From assembly GCA_014529385.2 (NCBI GenBank), contig CM043956.1, positions 89,709,221 through 89,773,220 of the forward strand: a stretch of 64,000 nt of DNA, given 5' to 3'. The position numbers and the translations under genes were made by a program. This DNA is from Adiantum capillus-veneris. Its lineage: Eukaryota; Streptophyta; Polypodiopsida; Polypodiales; Pteridaceae. Shown here in pieces: positions 23,580-34,075 of the stretch (positions within the stretch are counted from its first letter, which is position 1; every line of letters starts with the position of its first letter). Below the pieces are notes generated by a model, which was given only the letters and a program-made list of their open reading frames with translations, did not search any database and was not told where the DNA came from.

Positions 23580-24162
23580 TTTTTCTTTCTTTCTTTCTTG
23601 GGAGTCTTGTGCTTACAAGTTTGGACCAGTGCCTTCTCGCCTTGGGTGATAGATGTAGGAGTTGAGGCCAAGAAATATTGGGCTTTTGAGTTTGCAGATC
23701 TTCTAAGATGTTGTAGGGTTCCATATTCTTTCCTAATGGAAAATCGTTGATGCCGATCTCCCTTCGCCTTGACCTCTGCTTCTTGCCTCCTTCCTCCTTC
23801 TTTGACTTTTTCTTCCTCTCCTTCCTTGCAGGTTCTGACTCTTCATTCCTTGTGTCTTCATCCTTGTTGTGTGCTCTTGTGCGCTTTTCTGCTGGCATAA
23901 CATCAAAATATATAGGGCTCACCTCTATCTCCTCTTCCAGCTTTATGACATTTACTCCTCTCTCTTCCTCCACTGGTGGGACATGAGGGATGTTTGCCAC
24001 TGGAGGTGGTGGTGGTCGACGAAGAATTTGCGGGGCTTGAGCATGCTCTTGCTGCACCATGAGCGGAGGGGGTCTAGGAGGGTATATGTCCCCTGGAAGC
24101 CTTCGAGGGTGAGGGCAATTATACATGCCATGACCAACTTCGTTGCAATTCCAGCATCTCAA
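23506..24162 (-). CDS. Gag C-terminal part with CCHC zinc knuckle
   Basis: 218-codon frame starting just after an in-frame TGA that separates it from the Gag capsid region. It opens with a perfect C-x2-C-x4-H-x4-C knuckle (CWNCNEVGHGMYNC), then a proline-rich and a strongly basic segment. The knuckle binds RNA for packaging. The last part overlaps the protease frame in a different register. Confidence 0.85.
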   Translation of the reverse strand: MRCWNCNEVGHGMYNCPHPRRLPGDIYPPRPPPLMVQQEHAQAPQILRRPPPPPVANIPHVPPVEEERGVNVIKLEEEIEVSPIYFDVMPAEKRTRAHNKDEDTRNEESEPARKERKKKSKKEEGGKKQRSRRREIGINDFPLGKNMEPYNILEDLQTQKPNISWPQLLHLSPKARRHWSKLVSTRLPRKKERKSDNKGIDFKATTRCGTYCRCLCKG

Positions 24163-24177
24163 CTCTTGTGCTTGACG

Positions 24178-24966
24178 TCATTGATTGCGATTCCCTTCTC
24201 TTGGTTGTCGTTGTTGGGGTAGTCCCTGCACTAGATTCAAGGTGAGACTCTCTAGTTGTTGAGTTAATCTTTGCAAGATCTCTTGTTGTGATCCTTCCCC
24301 TATTTGTGAAGTTTGGGCAAGAGAGCCCCTAACTTGTGCTCCCATGCTTGGTGAAGAATCCCTCTCAATGACTTCATTTAGGTCCCTTGTTCTATGTGCT
24401 TGAAAATTTAACTTCTTGAATTTGACCATGGCCACCTCACGTGCTTCCTCAAATGTTGATGGGAATTTTAACTCTACCTTGGTCTTCAAAATTGGATACA
24501 AGCTAGCCATGAACCTATCTTTCTTTAGAAAGTTTGGTGCACCACCTTGGTTTTGTAAGGCAACCTCCCATCTATCCCATAGGTTAAGGAAAACGGCCTC
24601 ATAAGATGGGTAGTCTTCAAGGAATACCTGTTTATGTTGAAGTAGACACTTCCAAAGACCCTCTGGAGTATCTCCTTGCCCAAATTTGGCAAGAAAAATT
24701 GCACGTAGCCTCTCCCAATTGGTTTTGTTTTGAGGTTGCAAGGCCTCGTACCATGCCTTAGCCTCCCCTTTGAGAACGAGTGGAAAAGCATGCAGCTTTA
24801 CCTCTTCTTGATCTCTCCCAGAGATGAGGTGTGCCATCTCCAAATTATCCTGAAATTCTTGTGCATCCTCACCATTTTTAGAATGAAAGGTAGGAAAAGT
24901 GCTTGACATTTTTACAATACAAGGAGGCTTGTGTACCACAAAGTTTTGACTACGATGAGTGATCAC
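24178..24966 (-). CDS. Gag capsid-type domain
   Basis: 262-codon frame matching the plant Retrotrans_gag pattern: FPTFHSKNGEDAQEFQDNLE, then LKGEAKAWYEALQ, then LRAIFLAKFGQGDTPEG. It ends in a glutamine-rich tail at a TGA. The same frame continues beyond the stop into the zinc knuckle, so gag was originally one frame. Capsid proteins of this type assemble the virus-like particle in the cytoplasm. Confidence 0.85.
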   Translation of the reverse strand: MITHRSQNFVVHKPPCIVKMSSTFPTFHSKNGEDAQEFQDNLEMAHLISGRDQEEVKLHAFPLVLKGEAKAWYEALQPQNKTNWERLRAIFLAKFGQGDTPEGLWKCLLQHKQVFLEDYPSYEAVFLNLWDRWEVALQNQGGAPNFLKKDRFMASLYPILKTKVELKFPSTFEEAREVAMVKFKKLNFQAHRTRDLNEVIERDSSPSMGAQVRGSLAQTSQIGEGSQQEILQRLTQQLESLTLNLVQGLPQQRQPREGNRNQ

Positions 24967-25500
24967 ATCAAAATGAAAATATATACATCAAGTGTTAGTT
25001 CATAATTTATCATAGGAAAAATAAAAGGGTTGATTGAGGCATTAATTTCATTAAGGCGAGTGGGTCCAAAAATTCTCCTAATGGTTGCTTGAAATCTAAA
25101 TTTTGTAGCAATTATGATGTGCACAGATTGACGAGCTATGGGTGTACAAGGAGAAGCAGCTCCAGGTTGGTTCATGTGACAATGTGTTCTCCTTTTTCTT
25201 TCTCTTGAAGAAAGTTTCCTTTGAGTGGATCGCTATCTAAGCGCCTCTTGTCCCTGCCTCAAAACAAAATAAAAACATGGACATGAAATGAATCATCATA
25301 ATTAATGAATGGAAGAATGATGGGATTTGGAGATGCCAAGATTTCACCAAGTCTTTCTGCTCCAAACATAAAAACAATGCGTTGTTGGTAAAAAAATTTG
25401 CGATCTACACAAATGTTAATTCTGATGCGTTGTCAAAAATGAAAAGCATATGGTGCAACTCTATTGTTCATGAGGAGAATAGAAGGCAATTAGGAAAGTT
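24967..25500 (-). other. Tat element leader between primer site and gag
   Basis: Non-coding leader of about 0.5 kb. A few short frames are present, none conserved. Confidence 0.55.
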
Positions 25501-25517
25501 CCTCAGTGGGGGCACCA
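25501..25517 (-). promoter_or_regulatory. Candidate primer-binding site of Tat element
   Basis: On the minus strand TGGTGCCCCCACTGAGG starts six bases after the end of the 5' LTR. It begins with TGG, complementary to a tRNA CCA end. I could not assign the tRNA. Confidence 0.5.
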
Positions 25518-25523
25518 CTTTTA

Positions 25524-25662
25524 TGAGAGCGGATTTTTTGAGATGAGGCTCAACTCAAGGCTCCCACCAGACAACCACTCTGTGAGATCCTACACACGCA
25601 TATTTCTTAGGGGAACCACCCTCTTTTATGGAGAAAGAAGGAAACCAAAACAAACCATATAC

Positions 25663-25711
<49 letters not shown>

Positions 25712-27164
25712 TCCTTATGTGCTTCAACACAAAATGCCCTTCAACCATTCAACACACACTCCTTAAGCAATCCCTTTGAACACTGCACAAACTCACATGC
25801 GAAGATTGACCTTCACCATATTAGTGCTCATATACTTCTAATAAAAGCAAGCACAAAACCTCAAAACTCAAAACACCATAATGCACAAATACTTGACAAC
25901 TCCTTTCCTTTCCCAAAAGAAGAGACTACTTACACACATAAGGCGGCATGCATAGAGAGCTCTTCTCCATCTATGCAGCCTCAAGACTTTCTTACACACA
26001 ACATAAGGAAAGAAGCCAAGCAAATAGACACCATGGTGCACAAAAACTTTGTCAACAAACAAGAAACCCAATGAGCACAAAATATGAGAAGCTGCCAAGA
26101 TATGCTTACCAATTCTACATGCGTTTAGAGCAAAAGTGTGACGACGACACCCCAATTGCAACAATTTGTTGATGAAACCATGAGATAGATCATTGAACTT
26201 GATATCCTTGCTCTCATATAGAATCTACAATCCTTATTTAGGGATGATTATGGTAAGAGAAATGTTTGCAAGAGTATGGTAGCAATAGCATATTGATGCT
26301 CTCTCTATGGTGCCGCTTATGATAGCGAGCTTAGGAAATGGATAGGGAGACAAGAGGAGAGAGACATTAGGGCTTCCCTAACTTTAGAGGAGCTTATTTG
26401 TAGCAATGGAGTAGGTGTGTGTATTTTTGTGCTTGCCAAAGGGCCTTTTTATAGCTGTACAAGACCTTGGGTTAGGTTAAACTTGACTAGGGTATGTAAT
26501 TAACCATAGTTAGGTTCCCTTTTGACCACTCCTTCAATTATGCAAATAAGGGACTTATTTTTTCATTAAAAATAGCATTTTAAGTCGTGGAGGCTCCATA
26601 AGGGTTGATAATGTATGTGGGCCCCACCATGATGTCCCTCCAGTGGCTCCTGCAGAGTGTCCCCATCCTGTTTGTTGTGTCTCTGGAAGCATCTTGAGCC
26701 GACCCCTCCACATGCAAGTGGTTTTTATCTCCCCATTGGTATTTTAGAATGTTGGAGAAGTCAAGAAAACTTTTCACCTTTGTGGTTTACCTGATTGTAA
26801 CTTTGACCTGCAGTAACAGTATCCGCAGCACCTTGTTTTCACCATAACTTTCAGCCTGTAACTCAGAATTGGGTGCTATAAAAGGAAAAGTTGACCTTCT
26901 CAAAGTGTTTAAGCTGATTTTGGAGTGTTCCTCAAGTATACCTATGAGCTAAGGCGTTCAAGATGCATCCAAAACACCTTTTGAACCAAGTCTCCTTGTA
27001 GGGGGCCCTTTAGCATGCATCCAAGGTCTAGCATGCTTTTTTCAAAAGAGAATCCACCTTAAACAAATGAGGTAGGCTCAAATAAAGTTTGATTTATTGC
27101 GGATATACATTATATTTAAGATTTGTTGACCAACACAAGTAAATGATCCAAGAGTTGGGTCACA
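25524..27164 (-). repeat. 5' LTR of Tat element
   Basis: Starts TGTGACCCAAC on the minus strand (27164) and ends CTCA (25524). It is the direct partner of 18328-19968. It contains a (CA)n tract (25664-25709) and a minus-strand TATA box (26446-26455), so transcription would run toward lower coordinates. Confidence 0.93.
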
Positions 27165-27890
27165 TAGTGGTGGGGAAGGGAAGGCCTACAAGGTTAACCC
27201 TACCCTTGAGAGAAGATGGGTAAGATAAGTGCCCATAAATTATTTATTTACAAATTATGGGATGTAGATAGCTATTTAAATTAGTAAAGCTAATTAGTTA
27301 AAAGAATATGCAGTAAGAAACTAGGAGAGTAGAATTAAGTTTACTATTTACATTTAGCATGAAGAGAGAAATATGATGTAAATGCATAAAGATCTAAGAA
27401 GGGTAAGGTGTTTGTATGGAAAAAGGATATTACGGAAAGAGAGAATGAACACTAGGTTAAAACTTTGATAAAAAATATATACATTTGAGTAGAAATGTAG
27501 TTCAAATGCAAGGTTACCATTTAACGCTACTCAATGGAAAATGGACTAAAGGAGTAAAGCCTGTTCATAGCCCTAGGTCATGTTAAAAATGAATGGAGTA
27601 TTAAGACTATCACTAAGAGTCCAGGACTAACAAGAAATTATCCTACATTAGACTAAGGTCAAGGCCAAATACCTATGATTAGCACACGGGTGAAAGCATG
27701 TATAGGTGGACCTCTTTTGCCACTATATAGTATATAGTTTTTGGGGTTGAGAAAATGGGTGGTTTAGGCGTTTGAAACAGTGGAATTAAATTCAAAATTT
27801 ATGGAAAAAATGGTTAAAATTTGACGTGTACTAAGGGAAAGTGCTTAGTGGTTAATGATCACCTCAAGGTACTTTCAAGCACTTAATGCA
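27165..27890. other. Spacer without recognised gene
   Basis: AT-rich sequence between the Tat element and the CT-rich region. Nothing recognised. Confidence 0.5.
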
Positions 27891-27894
27891 AATA

Positions 27895-28123
27895 TTCTCT
27901 CGAGTCTCTTCCCTCCCTCTCTATCTCGCTCATTTCTCCCCCCTCTCTCTATCTCGCCCGCGCCCTTCAAGTTTTTGATTCCCTCTTTCCTCCCTCCTTT
28001 GCGTTTCTCTGCTAGCTGAAGCAACAAGCAACAACATCACAACAACAGCAAGCAAATTCAGGAGTACTTTTTGCTGGGCTGGTCATCAACTTCAATAAAA
28101 ATCCCCTGCAGCAGCAACAACAA
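27895..28123 (+). promoter_or_regulatory. Possible promoter and 5' untranslated exon
   Basis: A CT-rich block (27895-28010) precedes a CAACAAC/AGCAGCAAC-rich stretch ending at a good donor (AACAA|GTATGT, exon end 28123). The next acceptor with a coding start is TTTTTTCAG at 28665. This arrangement resembles a plant 5' leader with a first intron, belonging to the degenerate gene downstream. Confidence 0.35.
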
Positions 28124-28260
28124 GTATGTGGAATCATGTAGCTTGAATCATTCTATCTCGAATGTTGGTTGAATTTGAATGTGGCTGGTTTTCCTAGGTA
28201 GCATTGATCCATGTTTTAACATGCTTCATGCAGATGTAGAAGCGCTCTATGCTTGTCTCT

Positions 28261-28409
28261 GAATGTGTGGCAAGATAACCAAAGGGGGCTTGGCCTAGTG
28301 GTTAAAGTGAATGGGTGGGTGCGTAAGGACCCAGGTTCAACCCCTGGCGATATGGTCTCCCCTCTGTTGGGGAGGGTATTGCAAAAAAAAAGAATGTGTG
28401 GCAAGATAA
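28261..28409 (+). mobile_element. Short tRNA-derived SINE with 18-bp target duplication
   Basis: The insert (28279-28391) has a perfect pol III A box (TGGCCTAGTGG, 28301) and a B box (GGTTCAACCCC, near 28334), then a short body and an A-rich tail of nine As. It is flanked by GAATGTGTGGCAAGATAA at 28261-28278 and again at 28392-28409, an exact 18-bp duplication. That is the hallmark of LINE-driven insertion. At about 113 bp it is shorter than most plant SINEs. It sits in the proposed first intron of the gene that follows. Confidence 0.9.
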
Positions 28410-28965
28410 TCGTGGATTGTAACTATTAATGATGCATGTGTGAGTTATTTCTGGAATGTATATGCATTGTGCACATCTAATTGATCACCCTTGTGAATGC
28501 TTTATAAAAATGCATCATCTAGTTTGAAGCATCATGCAGCTTGAAGCATGAATGCAGATTTTATCAACTGTGTGTACATGCTTATATGAATGCATCATGC
28601 AGGTTCAAGCATGATTGCATTTAACTATTGATGTTGTATCTATGTGGCATTTGTGATTTTTTCAGGATGAAGAACCAGGCTACAAAAGGACCTTCAGACT
28701 CTGACAAGGGTACACCTAGGAAGGGAAAGAGCTCTACGCAGGAGTCGCCTATCAAAACAGGTTAGATGCATCATGCATGCATTTCTAAAATTGGTTTTAT
28801 GTCTTGTAAAATTTTTGATTTTTTTGCACATGCATGCTACAAAAAGAACTTCCGAGTCTCCCAAGGGTACACCTAAGAAGCAAAATGTTCAGCAGGTTAG
28901 ATGCAGGTATTTTCCCCATGGATTCAATTAAAGTGTTTCTTTAGTAGGAAAAAGTAGTGTGCACA

Positions 28966-29955
28966 CCACTAGTAAATATCAAGTGGGTGAACCCCACTTT
29001 TGATGGGTACAACACCACTGATAGGCTGTGTTGAAGTGGTGCACCTGCAACACCTTTTAAAGTTGGGCAGAAACCATGGTTGCATCACTACATAGTAATG
29101 CTGATATGGTGCACCATCTCTTAAAAGTGATACTGGACCACTTTAAAGTGTTGGGCAACACTAAAAAGAGGTAAGGCTCTAGTAAAAACTGGCAATACAA
29201 TGGGTGCATCACTTTCGAGTGGAAAACCCTAACTATTTTGTGGTGAAGCATCACGATGGTGCACCACTTTTCAGTGGTTCTACACACTTTTAAGGTACCG
29301 AATAATGTTCTAGTTAATAAGCACCACTTTATAGTGGTAAAGACCACTATAAAGTGGTCAACGTCACTATAAAGTGGTTCTTCTTAACTAGAACGTTATT
29401 CGATACCTTAAAAGCGTGTAGAACCATTGAAAAGTGGTGCTTCTTAACCTGAACGTTATTTGGTATAAAGTGGTAAACACCAATAAAGTGGTGCTCACCA
29501 CTTTTTGTGGTTCAAATCACATTAAAGTGGTGGTGCGTGATGGTCAACCACTTTCAGTGCTGTAGAACCACTTTTTAGTGATGCTTTACAAAAGTGCAAT
29601 AATCTTTAGTTCTGCATCTTTGCTAAAAGTGGTGGTTAAGTGCTTTTAAGTGATGAAGCTTTACAAGGAGATACCACATTCTATTGGTGTAGCACCACTT
29701 TTTAGGAGTGTAGCACCAGTTTTTAGTTGTGTACAACAATTCACATCGGTGTAGCACAACTGAACAGTGGTTCAGCCCACTTTTATGTGCTGGAGCACCA
29801 CTTTAAAGTGGTGAAGAAACACCAAAAGGTGATGTATCACCAACAAATAGTGGTGTAGCAGGACTTTTTAGTGTTACCTAACTAGTTTTAAGTGGTTGAG
29901 AACCATTTAGTGGTACACCAACACTTAAAAATTTTGCAGTACCAGTGAGAATGGT
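28966..29955. repeat. ACCACTT/AAGTGGT palindromic microrepeat array (left)
   Basis: About 1 kb in which ACCACTT or AAGTGGT recurs every 20-40 bases, often as a palindrome (CCACTTTNAAAGTGG type). It fills the intron between small exons and the exon at about 30049. The same motif fills 31075-31215, 33785-34075 and 36090-37960. Confidence 0.85.
29261..29440. repeat. 180-bp hairpin with about 80-base arms
   Basis: Left arm 29261-29340 and right arm 29361-29440 are reverse complements with about six mismatches in the outer 75 bases. The arms share TTCTACAC, AAGGTA and GTTCTAGTTAA segments. A further partial copy of the right arm follows at about 29434-29470. The hairpin is embedded in the microrepeat array. 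Confidence 0.88.
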
Positions 29956-31074
29956 ACAGAAAGCATTTCAACCACTTCTTATTGTTGATAAAACAAGTTT
30001 AATTATGGCTCATTACATACTAACATGCATTCATATATGTTTTTACAGGGAGGTGGACAGTACCACGAGTGGCCTTACCCACTCAAACAAAATTTTGCTT
30101 CACCAAGGAGGATTTTCATACCGAATATGGGCTATGCTTGGTTGGCCAGGATCCGAAGCTCCTATGTGATGATGATTTCTCAGATGAGGAGTGGCTTAGG
30201 GTATGGATTTACAAGCCCCACCAAAAGGAGAAGATGAATTTAAAGGGGCTGAGGCCTGAAATGTATGAAGAATGTCTCCTGCTATACCACAAAGTATATT
30301 AGGGAGCTCCCAAACAATGAGGTAGGCGTGCATTTTGCACATGGATTTACGTGGGAGAAGTGCAAGGGTCCTGAAGATTCTAAAGGTTTAGTTGCATGGG
30401 CTGTGTATGCTGAAGGTGTTATCAAAATGTTACGCCAACAGAAAACTTTAAATAGGAAATTGGAGAAATGGAGGTCCACAAACGATCCATGTCTTGCAAG
30501 CGAGTAGAAATTTAATGCAGAAAATATGCCTAATTACACTGACAGTACTGGCACAGGCTTTGACTGGTAGACATACTCAGGTGGACATCAATTTTCAGGG
30601 CAGGCTAAGGAGGAATTTCTAAAGAAGCGGTCCTTTGGCTCGATGGGAACATTTGGAATGTCAAATGTTTCCTCGACTACATTTTCTGCGTCAACGGCTA
30701 ATGTAGCAGCTATTTCTAACATGAAGGCTAATGCTGTTGAAAAGTTAAAAGAGAAGCAGCAATGTCTCGAAGCAATAAAAATTTCTTTAGATCAATCAAA
30801 GACAAAGAGATATGAGCAGGTTGGTTTGATGTGAGGCGCCACCAAGATCATAGAGAGACTGAACAAGGATATGGAGGAACTCAAGTTGCATAAGGCTGGG
30901 CTTGTACCAAACGAGGAAGCAATGGCAAAGCTTGAGACCTTGATTCAAATCAGAAAGGAGGCTCTCAAAGACATGGGACTTGATATTGAAGTGCACAATC
31001 TCGATAACCTAGGTGAAGAGGTAGCACAATTACAGGTATGTAAGCTTGATTGATTCACCTAGTAGTAGTTGATA

Positions 31075-31215
31075 TTACTTAAAAGTGGTTAAACTCTAAT
31101 TAGAAAAAAATGGTTAGAGACCATTTTATATGGTAAAAGACCACTTAAATGTGTTTATATAACACTCTTAAGTGGTACCACATAAAGTGATGAAGACTCT
31201 TGAAAGTAATGCACA
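31075..31215. repeat. Microrepeats inside an intron
   Basis: The intron 31036-31260 (ACAG|GTATGT to CTACAG) contains several AAGTGGT and ACCACTT copies, like the larger arrays. It is flanked by conserved splice sites. Confidence 0.65.
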
Positions 31216-32747
31216 AACACTTATACTGTTTTATAAAGTACGCAGTGCTATTTTTCTACAGGGTCAGCATGACACTTTGTTATGGGAAGTAGAAGTGGCG
31301 ACAGGGCATCTTCGATTTGTGGAAACGATTATTAATTTGTTCAAGTCAATAATGCCTATCCTTCCTGTCACACCGCCTGTTCATTTGGGATCGGACAATA
31401 GCTGTGTGCAGTTAGGTGATTGTGTTGCTTGTGGTATGTCTATCATGCAGATTGTTGTTACCGGTGTCTACATGCTCCGGTGTCAACATCCGTATCACCC
31501 ACTTTGTTTTATAACTACCTGTAAGTGTGCCGGCCAGTGTCTATTTCATGGATGTGAGGAACGTTTAAAAGATGCTTTGAAGATGCTGGCACCTGGAGAG
31601 GCAAACATGGATGAGCATGTTGGGACAGGTAATCGATGTTTTTATACCTTATGATATGAAGCTGATTGTAGATTCATTTCTTGAACATTTTGTTTCTTTT
31701 CTCCATGTAATTGCAGAGAAAGATCCAATGGAATGCATCTTTGGATCTCCTGTTGATGGAATTGGTAATATTCTGTGGAACATTCTTCTCTTTGAATGTT
31801 CACATAACTGAATATTGAGTATTATTACATTGTCTTTTATGTAGCACACTCCCAAGCTGGGTCATCACACAAGCCCAATATTGATAGCATGTGTGGTGGG
31901 TGCGGGGATAAGAATGCATCCTAGAAACAAGCAGGTGAATACACTCCGGACCAACAAAAGGCAGAAAAAAGGACTGAAAAAAGAGCAGATGTAGTGGGAG
32001 CTCAAGGTGACGCATCCAAGGAGTGAGCCGAGGTGCCTCTGAAGCCAGAACCTGCAATGAACAAGGACATAGAGGATGCTGAAAAATCATATGAGAAGCC
32101 AATTGAAAAGGATACAACAATGAACGTGTCTGACGAGGACGCATATCTTCTTAATTCATATGTTTGTGCAGAGATTTTAGGGCATAGGAAAAAGAGGAGC
32201 AACACTGAAGAGCGCGCCACACCAAAGAAAAAAGCTAAGGTTGCATCCGAGCCTCCATAGCCTACTCCAGGAGGTAAAAAATCCGAGGAGCCTTCATCTG
32301 CTCGGAAAAAGACTAGCCTCCAAGCACCCAACCTTAAATCTCCCAAACCAAAGTCCGGCAAGAAACGTCTGTAGCCCCTATTAACCTTTTGTGCTTTGTA
32401 GCCTCTTTGTAGTTTGGTCTTTGTACCCTCATTTTGATGATAATGAAACAACGGCTTTATTTTTCGTTCACTAGTTGTTTATTGCTCATTGATTGTCTAT
32501 TTATTATACTCATATTGTTCATTGACTGTCTATTTATTGTACTCGTATTGTTCTTTCCGACATCAGCATGAGCATATTCAAGTAGAGCTTATTTTTTCTC
32601 CAGTGTCTCCTGCCAAGTGGACTGTTGTTTCCATAGAAGTTCAGGAAATTAATGAAATGGAAATCAATAGCCTCGAAGGTATACTTTTCAAGTGTATTTT
32701 GAAAAGGTTAATATGTTAGTCTGATTGAGGTTTTTAAGGCATGGTAC

Positions 32748-33644
32748 TTGTCTATGGCAGAATTTAGCGGGATTGGAGATGTTCAAGAACTAGATGAGAA
32801 GGTTGAAGACATAGCAACTAAGCAAGATGCAGATGTAACACCAGATAAAGTAGAGGAAGATCACGAACTAGAAGTTTGCCCCGAAATTGAGGAGAGTTCG
32901 TCAAACTGCCTTGGATGGGGATATCTTGTTTCTAATTTCTGCAAGATCAAAAAGCTCATCATCCTTGCTCTCGATGGACTATTCGTGAAACGAGATGTAA
33001 GAAAACGTGATCCAAAGACTGGACAACTTAAACACCCTCCACGTCCAGCTTCCAACAGAGTTAAACTAAAAAGAGTGGACGAGAAGTTGTGGATCTACTA
33101 CCGTAGAGATGTTACACAAATTTTTTGGGATTTGAGGCAAATAGCAGATGCAATGATTTGGAGCACTTGTACTGCTGCTAACATTGGGCTAATCCTCAGT
33201 ACATGTTGGCTAGACATATGGGAACATAAGACTTATTACTTTAGGGATCTCTTCTCAAACGGGCAATGTGAGAAGTGGTCGTATTTTGAAGAGATTGCTG
33301 GAGCTCCAAGAGACCTTGCAGGTGAACCTGTGTCTTTCACGCCCCTTTACCATGTCTGGAACAAGTTTCTAGAATATGACTCCTCTCGGATATTGCTGGT
33401 AGATGACCCCAGATATAAAAATATGCGCAATGTCTGGGACAATTGTATATGTCCACCCACCTTTGATCCTCTTGATGAAGACCAAGACCCTGATTACCTC
33501 ATGCGCACACTGTTGCCATGGCTGTGCAGATGGGCACTAACCCCCAATTCCCTGGAGTATACAAAGGCAAACCCCATTAGCAATCCCAAAGATGAACTTT
33601 CGAGTCTAGTCTTTGAGCACTTTGTTATAAATGGAGATGAATGA
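32748..33644 (+). CDS. FCP1/NIF-like (HAD phosphatase fold) protein, probably catalytically dead
   Basis: 298-codon uninterrupted frame, the only long intact one in the 28-38 kb block. After an acidic N-terminus it shows the order of an FCP1 homology domain: motif I KKLIILALDGLFV (68-80), motif II MIWSTCTAANIGLIL (136-150), a Lys near 206, motif III/IV ILLVDDPRYKN (215-225) and LMRTLLPWLCRWA (251-263). FCP1-type enzymes remove phosphate from proteins such as the RNA polymerase II tail using DxDx(T/V). Here the first Asp is Ala (residue 74), so no phosphoryl-Asp can form; related plant proteins often carry DLNG. A spliced start is also possible: exon end 32678, intron 32679-32760, with phase kept, giving an ATG at 32657. 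The gene follows the degenerate gene in the same direction. Confidence 0.68.
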   Translation: MSMAEFSGIGDVQELDEKVEDIATKQDADVTPDKVEEDHELEVCPEIEESSSNCLGWGYLVSNFCKIKKLIILALDGLFVKRDVRKRDPKTGQLKHPPRPASNRVKLKRVDEKLWIYYRRDVTQIFWDLRQIADAMIWSTCTAANIGLILSTCWLDIWEHKTYYFRDLFSNGQCEKWSYFEEIAGAPRDLAGEPVSFTPLYHVWNKFLEYDSSRILLVDDPRYKNMRNVWDNCICPPTFDPLDEDQDPDYLMRTLLPWLCRWALTPNSLEYTKANPISNPKDELSSLVFEHFVINGDE

Positions 33645-33784
33645 GATTGTACATCTGTAATTTAAGAAACGTTATATATTGTACATTCTTGGTGGATATG
33701 TAGACGTTTCTGGATAATTGTTGTAATATACTTTTTGTAATATACAAAAGTTCTGGAACTTTACATGTCTCTGCACTATACATG

Positions 33785-34075
33785 TCTCTACACTTCTGAA
33801 TGTCTCAAAACCACTTTTTAGTGGTGCTAAACCCCTAAAACGTGGTTAAATTTTTATTGTGTTGTTGCAACAGTTTTTCTGGAACTGCAACACCATTTAA
33901 TGGTGATGTTGGGGGGGAGTGGTGAAGCATTCTTAACCACTTTTTAGTGGTGCTAAACCACTTAGCACCACTAAAAAGTGGTAAATTTTTATTGAGTTTT
34001 TCTGGAACTGCAATACTTTTTAGTGGTGATGTTTGGGGGGGGAGGGGGGAGTGGTGAAGCATTCTCAAAAACCAA
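33785..34075. repeat. ACCACTT microrepeats after the FCP1-like gene
   Basis: Two related copies of a segment with AACCACTTTTTAGTGG, GGAACTGCAA and GGGGGGGAGTGGTGAAGCATTCT flank each other (about 33800-33945 and 33946-34070). This is a short local duplication made of the array motif. Confidence 0.7.

Larger units (their letters stand above)
18328..27164 (-). mobile_element. Tat-lineage Ty3/gypsy LTR retrotransposon, nearly complete
   Basis: 8837-bp element on the minus strand, bounded by two direct LTRs of 1641 bp. Order in its own direction: 5' LTR, primer-site candidate, Gag, zinc knuckle, protease, RT, RNase H, second (archaeal-type) RNase H, integrase, 3' LTR. The second RNase H before integrase marks the Tat/Retand/Ogre group. 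The coding frame is broken by one TGA in gag, one gag-pol frame change and one TAG in pol. The integrase tail is cut short by the 3' LTR. No clear target duplication was found: plus-strand flanks are TATGG on the left and TAGTG on the right. Confidence 0.92.
28666..32373 (+). pseudogene. Degenerate spliced gene with RING-like zinc cluster
   Basis: Coding segments separated by GT-AG introns: 28666-28761 (basic, KGTPRKGK), a similar small exon near 28850-28910, about 30049-31035, 31261-31619, a short exon near 31716-31763, and about 31844-32373. The exon near 30050-30500 needs one frameshift at an A run (about 30290). Stops break it at about 30505, 30569 and 30831, and in the last exon. The part at 30640-31035 is a probable coiled coil (MEELKLHKAG, LETLIQIRKEAL). 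The exon at 31261-31619 has C-x2-C, then C-x-H-x2-H-x2-C, then a C-rich tail (CVACG, RCQHPYHPLC, CKCAGQC), like a RING or PHD zinc fold. The last exon ends with NLS-like KKKAKV. The family is not recognised; nuclear location is inferred. Confidence 0.55.

Noticed and set aside
18328-27164. Segmental duplication of a host gene
   Set aside because: The 1641-bp direct repeats have TG...CA ends and flank gag-pol genes, so they are LTRs.
28279-28391. Functional tRNA gene
   Set aside because: A and B boxes are good, but the acceptor and anticodon stems do not pair as a tRNA, and the A-tail and 18-bp duplication show retroposition.
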